DNA of 12,465 nt from Candidatus Pullichristensenella stercoripullorum (GTDB lineage: Bacteria > Bacillota > Clostridia > Christensenellales > Aristaeellaceae). The number at the start of each line of letters is the position of its first letter. The first letter of the stretch is position 1. The stretch spans positions 1-12,465 of the forward strand of contig DVGE01000097.1 in the NCBI GenBank assembly GCA_018712885.1, given 5' to 3'. Positions 6,985 to 12,465 of this stretch are shown piece by piece. A program made the translations under genes and the position numbers. Under the pieces are notes generated by a model. That model worked only from the letters and a program-made list of their open reading frames with translations. It was not told where the DNA came from and did no database searches.

Positions 6985-8025
6985 TTACAGCTCGATGAGG
7001 CAGCCCGACTTTCGCAGCCGGAAGGCCAGCCGCTCGTCGGCGGCGATGGCGCCCGCGCCGGCGGCCACGTCGTCCTCGGGCGATCCGCTCATGTGCACAG
7101 GCATGCTCAAAAGCTCGCTGAGGCGCTCGCGCAGACCTTCGAGCCGCGCGCCGCCTCCGGAGAGATACACGCCGCGCTCGAGTATGTCCGCCGCCAGTTC
7201 CGGCGGCGTGTTCTCAAACGCCTCGCGGATGTTTTCCAGCAGCGTCTGAAGCGGCGGCAAAATGGCCTTGTTGACGTCCTTGGGGGAGACGCTGACTGTG
7301 GCAGGCTTGCCCGTGCGCACATCGCGGCCGCGCAAAAGCACGTCCTCGGCGCTTTCGGGCTCCTGCTTGCCTGCGGAACCGATGTCGATCTTCAGATCTT
7401 CCGCCGTGCGCTGGCCGATGACCAGCCCCTTTTCATTGCGTATGTAGCGGATGATGGCCTCGTCCAGCGCCATGCCGCCGGTGCGCACCGAACGCGAGGC
7501 GGCGACGCCGTCCGCGGAGAGCACGGCCACTTCCGTGGTGGAGCCGCCGATGTTGACCACCATCACGCCCTTGGGCTCGTCAATGGACACGCCCGCGCCC
7601 ACCGCCGCCGCCACCGTGGAACGGACGAGCGCCGCGCGGCGCGCGTCGAGGGCCTTCACCGCTTCTTCCAGCGCCGCACGCTCCACGCGCGTCACGCCCA
7701 GGCCCATGGAGACCACCACGCGGGTGCGGTCCAGCGCCCGGCGGCGGCCGATGGCCTTTTCGGAAAGCTCGCGCAACAGCGTGGTGGTCATCTCGATATC
7801 GCCCACCGCGCCGTCCATCACCGGAGAGACCAGCATCGCCGCGCGCGGCGTGCGCCCGAGCATCTGCCGGGCGTCGCGGCCGCAGGCGAGCACGTTGTCC
7901 GGATCGTCGCGCGAAGCAAGCACATAGCTCGGCTCGCGCAGCACCACGCCCTCGCTCTCCAGGAAGATCGTCACATTGGCGGAACCCAGGTCGATGCCCA
8001 CGCCGCCGGATGAAAAAACGCCCAT
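6985..8025 (-). CDS. mreB: MreB-like actin homolog with altered nucleotide site
   Basis: MreB is the bacterial actin that orients the elongation machinery under the membrane. The 346 residues align along the whole family: phosphate-1 loop GIDLGSAN (10-17; usually GIDLGTANT), EPS (31-33), MDGAVGD (70-76; usually RDGVIAD), GVTRVERAA (110-118), AEDLKIDIGSA (208-218), GRDVRTGKP (233-241) and the adenosine motif LSGGGARLEGL (288-298). Two sites diverge. The segment that normally reads IEEPMAAA is VRSTVAAA (134-141), removing both glutamates that supply catalysis, and phosphate-2 is NIGGSTTEV instead of DIGGGTTEV (158-166). From family knowledge this should weaken ATP hydrolysis; that is inference. 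The ATG at 8025 has GGAGGGG 5 nt upstream. Its place between maf and mreC is the standard mreB position. It could be a regulatory paralog, with a canonical MreB or Mbl elsewhere. Confidence 0.9.
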   Translation of the reverse strand: MGVFSSGGVGIDLGSANVTIFLESEGVVLREPSYVLASRDDPDNVLACGRDARQMLGRTPRAAMLVSPVMDGAVGDIEMTTTLLRELSEKAIGRRRALDRTRVVVSMGLGVTRVERAALEEAVKALDARRAALVRSTVAAAVGAGVSIDEPKGVMVVNIGGSTTEVAVLSADGVAASRSVRTGGMALDEAIIRYIRNEKGLVIGQRTAEDLKIDIGSAGKQEPESAEDVLLRGRDVRTGKPATVSVSPKDVNKAILPPLQTLLENIREAFENTPPELAADILERGVYLSGGGARLEGLRERLSELLSMPVHMSGSPEDDVAAGAGAIAADERLAFRLRKSGCLIEL

Positions 8026-8043
8026 CTCTGCCCCTCCGCTTCG

Positions 8044-8619
8044 TCAGCCCTCCCGCGTGAACGCGCGCAGCATGCGCTCCACATCCTCCACGGGAAAGCC
8101 CATCACGTTTTCAAAGGAACCGTCCAGCCCCTCGACGAACGCGCCCGCGCCGCCCTGTATGCCGTAGGCGCCGGCCTTGTCCATCGGCTCGCCGGTATGG
8201 ATATAGTCCCAGATCTCTTTGTCGGTCAGTTCGCGGAAGCGCACGGCGGTCCTGACTTCCTCGACCATTTCGCGCCCCGTGGCCGCATCGCGCAGGCAGA
8301 CGCCGGTGAAGACCTCGTGCGCGCGGCCGGAGAGTGCGCGCAGCATGGCGTGCGCCTCGCTTTCATCGGCGGGCTTGCCCAGGGGCCCGCCGTCCAGAGA
8401 GACCAGCGTGTCCGAGGCGATGATCACGCCCCGCGCGTAGTGCGAAGCCGCCGCGCGCGCCTTGCGCACGGCCAGCGTTTTGACGATGTCCTCCGCGCGG
8501 CCCTCGACATGCTCATCCACATCCGGCGCGCAAATATCAAACGCATATCCCATGCGGCTGAGCAGCTCGCGCCGGCGCGGCGAGGCCGAGGCCAGGATCA
8601 GCGCAAACGGCTGTTCCAT
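8044..8619 (-). CDS. maf: Maf nucleoside triphosphate pyrophosphatase (dTTP/UTP type)
   Basis: Maf proteins hydrolyse non-canonical or excess nucleoside triphosphates to monophosphate and pyrophosphate in the cytoplasm, and have been tied to septum formation in Bacillus. The protein has 191 residues, the usual length. Motifs in order are LASASPRRRELL (9-20), SDT with the catalytic aspartate (Asp70), GKPADESEAHAMLRALSG (81-98), HEVFTGV (101-107) and DKAGAYGIQG (147-156). The last string is characteristic of the YhdE-type dTTP/UTP subfamily, not the YceF type. The final GLPL-like motif is GFPV here. The ATG at 8619 has AGGGGG 9 nt upstream. It is the first gene after the promoter, 18 nt before the mreB-like gene; maf beside mreBCD is a common Firmicutes arrangement. 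Confidence 0.95.
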   Translation of the reverse strand: MEQPFALILASASPRRRELLSRMGYAFDICAPDVDEHVEGRAEDIVKTLAVRKARAAASHYARGVIIASDTLVSLDGGPLGKPADESEAHAMLRALSGRAHEVFTGVCLRDAATGREMVEEVRTAVRFRELTDKEIWDYIHTGEPMDKAGAYGIQGGAGAFVEGLDGSFENVMGFPVEDVERMLRAFTREG

Positions 8620-8644
8620 CCCCGATCGCCCCCTGACATATACG

Positions 8645-8666
8645 CGACTGTGCAGAAATACAGTCG
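8645..8666 (-). other. Hairpin in the maf mRNA leader
   Basis: A perfect 7-bp stem (CGACTGT paired with ACAGTCG) encloses an 8-nt loop. It lies a few bases downstream of the predicted transcription start and upstream of the maf ribosome site. No T-run follows, so it is not a terminator for transcripts entering from the right. It may stabilise the 5' end of the elongation operon mRNA; this role is inferred. Confidence 0.5.
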
Positions 8667-8675
8667 TTCTTTCTG

Positions 8676-8705
8676 ATTATAACACATCCCTCTGTTATTT
8701 GGAAA
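8676..8705 (-). promoter_or_regulatory. Sigma-70/SigA promoter for the maf-mreBCD-mrdA-rodA operon
   Basis: On the minus strand a perfect TATAAT (8681-8676) is preceded by TGT, giving an extended -10 element (TGTTATAAT). An 18-nt spacer separates it from TTTCCA (8705-8700), a 4/6 match to TTGACA. The predicted start is near 8669, leaving a leader of about 50 nt before maf. The region is AT-rich in an otherwise GC-rich window, which supports a real promoter. Confidence 0.8.
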
Positions 8706-8716
8706 GCAAATTCAGG

Positions 8717-8953
8717 CTATGTTCCCGTTTTGTCACACAATTGCCCGAAGCCTTCCAGCAGCACAAGCGCCCGGGGATAGAGCGCGTCGAGGGCGCAGCC
8801 GCAATTTCCGCAGACGGCCTGCGCGCGCAGGACGGCCTCGCGCAGCGCCGGGGCGGTCAGCTCACCCGCGAGAAACCGCCGCGCGGGGACGGCCAGTTCG
8901 TCCCAGCCCGAGGCGGCGAATGTTTCGAGGATGCCCCGCAGCTCCCGCTCCAT
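8717..8953 (-). CDS. Small protein with a CGNCGC cysteine motif, unknown function
   Basis: I do not recognise this 78-residue protein. It is mostly helical in character, soluble, and has no signal or membrane segment. The centre carries CGNCGC (Cys48, 51, 53), which could bind a metal or iron-sulphur cluster or take part in redox chemistry; a fourth cysteine (Cys73) lies near the end. Around it, RAQAVCGNCGCALDALYPRA looks like a conserved core. The preferred start is the ATG at 8953, with AAGGAGG exactly 7 nt upstream. An ATG two codons earlier (8959) overlaps the stop of the preceding dehydrogenase as ATGA, but is only one base from the ribosome site. The tight junction indicates coupled expression with the flavoprotein genes, so a role with them is plausible but unproven. 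Confidence 0.75.
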   Translation of the reverse strand: MERELRGILETFAASGWDELAVPARRFLAGELTAPALREAVLRAQAVCGNCGCALDALYPRALVLLEGFGQLCDKTGT

Positions 8954-8967
8954 GGTCATTCCTCCTT
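8951..8967 (-). promoter_or_regulatory. Ribosome site that selects the second ATG of the small cysteine gene
   Basis: AAGGAGG (8967-8961 on the minus strand) lies inside the last codons of the dehydrogenase gene. The first ATG (8959) follows after a single base; the second ATG (8953) follows after 7 nt and is the likely start. The same arrangement is seen at mreD. Confidence 0.6.
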
Positions 8968-10545
8968 CCCCTCCTCCGCCGCCAGGCGCTCGGCGCATTT
9001 TACGCCGTCCACCGCCGCGGAGAGGATGCCGCCGGCGTAGCCCGCGCCCTCGCCGCAGGGGTAGAGGCCGCGCACGGCGCTTTGGCCGCTTTGGTCGCGC
9101 TCGATGCGCACGGGCGAGCTGGAGCGCGTCTCCGGGCCGGTGAGCGCCGCGCCCGCGTGGGCAAAACCCTTCAGGCGGCGGTCAAAGAGGCGGATGGCCT
9201 CGCGCATGTCGCGCACGGCGTAATCAGGAAGGCAGCGGGCGAGATCGGTGTACGTAACGCCGGGGCGGTAGGTGGGCGCGACGTCGCCCGCGCCCGTCGA
9301 GGCGACGCCCTGCAGAAAGTCGCCGACGCGCTGCGCCGGGGCGCGGTAGGTCTCGCCGGCCAGCCGGAACGCTTTTTGCTCCCATTCCCGCTGGAAGCGC
9401 ACGCCGGCGAGCGGGTCGTCGCCGGGGAAGTCCGCGGGGGAGACGGCGATGAGCAGGGCGCTGTTGGCGTTCTCGCCATTGCGGGCGAAGGGGCTCATGC
9501 CGTTGGTGACCACGCCGCCTGTTTCCGAGGCCGCCGCCACCACCGTGCCGCCCGGACACATGCAGAACGTGTAGGCGGCGCGGCCGTCGGGCAGATGAGC
9601 GCTCAGGCGGTACTCCGCCGCCGGCAGGGCCGGGTGTCCGGCGCACTTGCCGTACTGGGCAAGATCGACGAGCGCCTGCGGATGCTCGATGCGCGCGCCG
9701 ATGGAAAAGGGCTTGGGCGACATGGGAACGCCCAGCTCATGCAGCATGGCGAAGGTATCGCGGGCGCTGTGGCCGACGGCGAGGACGACGTTTTCCGTCT
9801 CTATTTCCAACGTCTCTTCGCCGCGGACGCAGGTCGCGCCGCGCACCCGGCCGTTTTCGACGCGCAGCCCCGTCAGCCGCGTTTCAAAGAACACTTCCCC
9901 GCCCAGGCGCACGATCTCCTGCCGGATGGCGCGCACCACGGCGGGAAGGCGGTCCGTGCCCACATGCGGGCGTGCTTCCCACAAAATCTCCTCCGGCGCG
10001 CCGAAGCGGGCCAGCGTTTCCAGCACCTCGCGGCAGTGGACGTCCTTGATGCCGGAATTGAGCTTGCCGTCGGAAAACGCCCCCGCGCCGCCCTCGCCGA
10101 ACTGCACGTTGCTCTCCGGGTCGAGCGCGGCGCCGCCCCAGAAGGCGTTGACGTCGCGCGCGCGCTCGTCCACGCTCTTGCCGCGCTCGATGACCAGCGG
10201 GGCAAGGCCCATGCGCGCAAGCGTCAGCGCCGCGAACAGCCCCGCCGGGCCGAGGCCGACCACCAGCGGGCGATGGGCGAGGGCGCGCGGCGCGGGCAGG
10301 GGGCGCGGCGCGGGCGCGGAAAGCTGTTCGCAGCCCTTGGGCAGCGAGCGCAGCGGGCGCTTTGTCTCCACATCGAGGGTGAGGACGAAGCGGATGTCAC
10401 CCTTGTCGCGCGCGTCCACCGAGCGCTTGCGCAGGCGCACGGCGGATATGTCGTCCGGGGAACAGCGAAGCGCCCTCGCGGCGTGCGCGGCGAGGGGCAT
10501 TTTTTCATAATCGAGCGGCAGTTTGAGCTGTGCGATGCGTATCAT
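8956..10545 (-). CDS. FAD-dependent dehydrogenase, COG2509-like family
   Basis: This is a 529-residue flavoprotein of a widespread family whose substrate is not known. An N-terminal domain of about 90 residues precedes the Rossmann FAD loop VVGLGPAGLFAAL (95-107) and ends its first beta-alpha-beta unit at the acidic VIERG (118-122). The family signature follows: NVQFGEGGAGAFSDGKL (146-162), PHVGTD (193-198) and LAVGHSARDTF (255-265). A cysteine-containing FCMCPGG (327-333) and the C-terminal FAD contact YPCGEGAGYAGGI (495-507) complete it. The ATG at 10545 overlaps the stop of the BaiN-like gene (ATGA), with AAAGG 8 nt upstream; a longer in-frame start at 10602 would lie within that gene and is not needed. 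The neighbouring flavoprotein and small cysteine protein suggest a redox or metabolite-conversion role. The family call is confident; a precise function cannot be given. Confidence 0.93.
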   Translation of the reverse strand: MIRIAQLKLPLDYEKMPLAAHAARALRCSPDDISAVRLRKRSVDARDKGDIRFVLTLDVETKRPLRSLPKGCEQLSAPAPRPLPAPRALAHRPLVVGLGPAGLFAALTLARMGLAPLVIERGKSVDERARDVNAFWGGAALDPESNVQFGEGGAGAFSDGKLNSGIKDVHCREVLETLARFGAPEEILWEARPHVGTDRLPAVVRAIRQEIVRLGGEVFFETRLTGLRVENGRVRGATCVRGEETLEIETENVVLAVGHSARDTFAMLHELGVPMSPKPFSIGARIEHPQALVDLAQYGKCAGHPALPAAEYRLSAHLPDGRAAYTFCMCPGGTVVAAASETGGVVTNGMSPFARNGENANSALLIAVSPADFPGDDPLAGVRFQREWEQKAFRLAGETYRAPAQRVGDFLQGVASTGAGDVAPTYRPGVTYTDLARCLPDYAVRDMREAIRLFDRRLKGFAHAGAALTGPETRSSSPVRIERDQSGQSAVRGLYPCGEGAGYAGGILSAAVDGVKCAERLAAEEGKEE

Positions 10546-11708
10546 GCCTTGAGCCTTTCGTGCATGGCGCGGGCGGCAAGCAGCGCCGAGGCCCACGCCC
10601 ATTGCAGGTTGTAGCCCCCGCAGGGGCCGTCCACGTCCAGTATTTCCCCGGCGGCGTAGAGGCCGGGCACGCGGCGGGACGCGAGCGTTTGCGGATCAAA
10701 ACCCGCGCCTTCCAGCCCGCCCGCCGTCACCTGCGCCTGCTTGAGATCGCGCGCGCCGCGCACGGGCAGCGTCCAGCCGGTGAGGGCGGCCTCCAGCGCC
10801 TGTATCTCCGCCTCTGTCAGCTCCGCCGCCGTTTTGGCAAGCGGTATGCCGGCGCTCCTGATCAGCGCCTGCCCCACGCGCCGGGGGACGACGCCGTTTA
10901 AGAAGTCCTCCATGCGGCGCGCGGGCAACAGGCGGGCGCGCTCGGCGATGGCCGGGCGTTCCCCGCAGAGGAAGTCCACTTCCAGCGCCGCGCCGGGGCG
11001 GGCGAAGCGCGAAAGCTGCATGGCGGCGATGCCGGAGACGCCGTATTCGGTGAAGAGGATCTCCCCGCGCTCGCGGCGGCCCTCCATGGTGAGGACGCAC
11101 TGGGCGCGCAGCCCTTTGAGGGCGGGGACGGGTTCGGTCTCCAGCGGCGTGAGCGCCGGGAAACGGCGGGTGAAGCGGTGGCCGAGCGCCTTGACAAAGG
11201 GCGCATCCGCCGCCCCCAGCGACGGCGCGGCGAGACCGCCCGCGGCCAGCAGCGCGCAGCGGCCCGAGGCCGTCCTCCCGTCCTCCGCCGTGGCGGTCAG
11301 CTCGCGGGAAAGGGCGCGCACGCGAAAGCCGGTCACTTCCTCGCCCCCGGCTTCGGCAAAGGAAAGGCGCAAAGCGTCGAGCACGGAGGCTGCCATGTTG
11401 CTGGCGGGATAGGCGCGGCCCTCCGCGTCCACGCGCGCCGGTATGCCAAGGGAGGCAAAGAATTCCAGCACACTTGCCGGCGGGAAGGCGGCGAGGGCGG
11501 GCGCGGCGAGGGCGGCGTCGCCAAAGTAGTCCTTCGCGGCGGCGTGGATGTTGGTGAAGTTGCAGCGGCCGTTGCCGGTGGAGAGCAGCTTGCGCCCCAC
11601 GCGCGGCTGCGCTTCGAGCACGGCGGTACGCCAGCCCGCGCGCGCGAGCGACACGCCCGCCGCCAGGCCGGAGGCGCCGCCGCCGATGATGATGGCGTCG
11701 TATCTCAC
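10542..11708 (-). CDS. BaiN/YhiN (HI0933) family NAD(P)/FAD-dependent oxidoreductase
   Basis: This 388-residue flavoprotein belongs to the HI0933/COG2081 family. The FAD loop IIIGGGASGLAA is at 7-18. The family hallmark VGRKLLSTGNGRCNFTN is at 37-53, ALTPLE at 185-190, TEYGVSGIAAMQLSR at 220-234, and AQVTAGGL at 325-332. The C-terminal signature GEILDVDGPCGGYNLQWAWAS is at 354-374. One relative, BaiN, reduces bile-acid intermediates in gut clostridia, and E. coli YhiN has no settled role, so the substrate here is open. The start is a GTG (11708-11706) overlapping the helicase stop as GTGA, with GGGGA 7 nt upstream. Its own stop overlaps the next start, so both ends are translationally coupled. 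Confidence 0.93.
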   Translation of the reverse strand: MRYDAIIIGGGASGLAAGVSLARAGWRTAVLEAQPRVGRKLLSTGNGRCNFTNIHAAAKDYFGDAALAAPALAAFPPASVLEFFASLGIPARVDAEGRAYPASNMAASVLDALRLSFAEAGGEEVTGFRVRALSRELTATAEDGRTASGRCALLAAGGLAAPSLGAADAPFVKALGHRFTRRFPALTPLETEPVPALKGLRAQCVLTMEGRRERGEILFTEYGVSGIAAMQLSRFARPGAALEVDFLCGERPAIAERARLLPARRMEDFLNGVVPRRVGQALIRSAGIPLAKTAAELTEAEIQALEAALTGWTLPVRGARDLKQAQVTAGGLEGAGFDPQTLASRRVPGLYAAGEILDVDGPCGGYNLQWAWASALLAARAMHERLKA

Positions 11709-12465
11709 AGCACGATCCCCAGCTTTTTGAGCATCTCCCCGTCGGCCAGCAGCGTGGCCGCGTGCAGGGCGCGCGAGCAGGCGGTGTAGAGACGGCGGCG
11801 CTCGTCGTCGGTCAGTTCCGCGTCCGGCCAGGCGACGATCACCGCGTCGAACTCCAGGCCCTTCATCAGGTGGTAGCAGCCGACCACGGTGTCGCCGTTT
11901 TCATACTGCCAGTCGTCCTCGCCGCCATCGAAGCGGTAGACGTTGGGCAGCTTTTCGCAGAGCTTTTCCGCGCCCTTCTGCGTGCGGGTGATGACGGCGA
12001 TGGAGCGGTGCCCCGCCTTGCGGAAGTCTTCCAGCGCCTTTTGCACGGCCTCGAGGCTGTAGGGCGCGACCACGGGCATCTCGCCCTCGCGTCCAAAGGG
12101 CTTTAAGCGCTCCGCGTCCGGGAGGATGGCGTTGCAGAGGCGGGCGATGGGCAGCGTGGAGCGGTAACAGCGGCTCAGGGAGAACACCTTCGCCTCCGGC
12201 ACGCCGAAGCAGTCGCCCCAGTTGGCCGGCTCGCAGGCCTCCATGCCAGGGCAGGTGCGCTGCATGGGGTCGCCCAGCAGCGTCACGCGGGCATTGGGGT
12301 GGTAGAGGGCGAGCAGCGAGAGCGCCGTTTCGGAATAATCCTGCGCCTCGTCCACCAGCAGGTGGTAGATGCTCTTGTCCGGGGCGGCGAAGCCCAGGCG
12401 CACCATCAGCCAGGCCTCGGCCACGGCGTCCTCCCACCAGGTGAGGCCGGCTTCGCAGTTTTCCT
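11705..12465 (-). CDS. HelD/UvrD-type superfamily I helicase-like protein, C-terminal part (5' end outside window)
   Basis: About 252 residues are visible and the frame is open through the window edge; the in-frame GTG at 12424 is internal, since coding sequence (ENCEAGLTWWEDA) continues upstream of it. Superfamily I motifs appear in order: Walker B LLVDEAQDYS (visible 35-44), motif III VTLLGDPMQ, motif IV CYRSTLPIARL, motif V LMKGLEFDAVIV and motif VI YTACSRALHAATLL. The spacing and wording resemble the HelD/DNA helicase IV group (COG3973), whose Gram-positive members recycle stalled RNA polymerase. A UvrD/Rep-like or ATPase role cannot be excluded without the N-terminal half. The TGA overlaps the GTG of the BaiN-like gene, so this protein is co-translated with two flavoproteins, an unexpected pairing. 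Confidence 0.85.
   Translation of the reverse strand, partial: ENCEAGLTWWEDAVAEAWLMVRLGFAAPDKSIYHLLVDEAQDYSETALSLLALYHPNARVTLLGDPMQRTCPGMEACEPANWGDCFGVPEAKVFSLSRCYRSTLPIARLCNAILPDAERLKPFGREGEMPVVAPYSLEAVQKALEDFRKAGHRSIAVITRTQKGAEKLCEKLPNVYRFDGGEDDWQYENGDTVVGCYHLMKGLEFDAVIVAWPDAELTDDERRRLYTACSRALHAATLLADGEMLKKLGIVL

Noticed and set aside
5680..8013. A 777-codon open frame on the plus strand, antisense to mreD, mreC and the mreB-like gene
   Set aside because: Its product is dominated by His, Arg, Ala and Gly with no domain, and it mirrors the GC-rich third positions of well-identified genes on the other strand.
8645..8666. Leader hairpin as an intrinsic terminator of the upstream gene set
   Set aside because: No T-run follows the stem on the minus strand, and it lies downstream of the maf promoter.
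10546..10602. Nineteen-residue N-terminal extension of the FAD-dependent dehydrogenase
   Set aside because: It overlaps the end of the BaiN-like gene; the ATG at 10545 forms a standard ATGA junction with a ribosome site and a plausible N-terminus (MIRIAQLKLP).
8719..10614. A 631-codon open frame on the plus strand, antisense to the COG2509-like dehydrogenase
   Set aside because: Same codon-bias shadow: Arg/Ala/Gly-rich low-complexity product over a gene with clear FAD motifs.
12422..12424. GTG at 12424 as the start of the helicase-like gene
   Set aside because: The frame stays open upstream to the window edge with plausible coding sequence, and the family needs an N-terminal half with the Walker A motif, so the gene is truncated by the window.

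Overview
The window is GC-rich chromosomal DNA, most likely from a member of the Clostridia (Bacillota), possibly a gut-associated lineage. The grounds are the maf-mreB-mreC-mreD order typical of Firmicutes, strong GGAGG-type ribosome sites, and clostridial-looking protein families. The exact lineage is an inference. Coding density is very high. Apart from the first gene, everything is read on the minus strand.

Layout, left to right. (1) Positions 2-1396 (+) hold the 3' two thirds of thrS, threonyl-tRNA synthetase; its start lies outside the window. (2) Positions 1397-1502 form a convergent intergenic spacer with two hairpins. One is a 15-bp perfect stem with T-runs on both strands and should stop transcription from both sides. 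(3) Positions 1503-8619 (-) hold a six-gene cell-elongation cassette, transcribed maf -> mreB-like -> mreC -> mreD -> mrdA (PBP2) -> rodA. It has a good promoter (extended -10 TGTTATAAT) in front of maf and gaps of at most 39 nt. (4) Positions 8717-12465 (-) hold a tightly overlapped set: the 3' part of a HelD/UvrD-type helicase, a BaiN/YhiN-family flavoprotein, a COG2509-type FAD-dependent dehydrogenase, and a 78-residue cysteine-motif protein I do not recognise. The first two junctions are start/stop overlaps (GTGA, ATGA). At the third, the small gene begins a few bases past the upstream stop.

How the genes work together. The mre/mrd cassette encodes most of the elongasome: an actin-like MreB protein, the MreC/MreD membrane partners, the RodA glycan polymerase and its cognate class B transpeptidase PBP2, with the nucleotide pyrophosphatase Maf as first gene. 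RodA and PBP2 keep their catalytic motifs. The MreB does not: the IEEP catalytic segment and the DIGGG phosphate loop are both altered, so it may be a non-hydrolysing paralog. This is the most interesting point in the window. The second cluster joins a helicase-like protein, two flavoproteins and a possible metal-binding small protein. Their functional link is unknown.

I saw no mobile elements, CRISPR arrays, tRNA or rRNA genes. Many long open frames antisense to real genes are by-products of the GC-rich codon usage.
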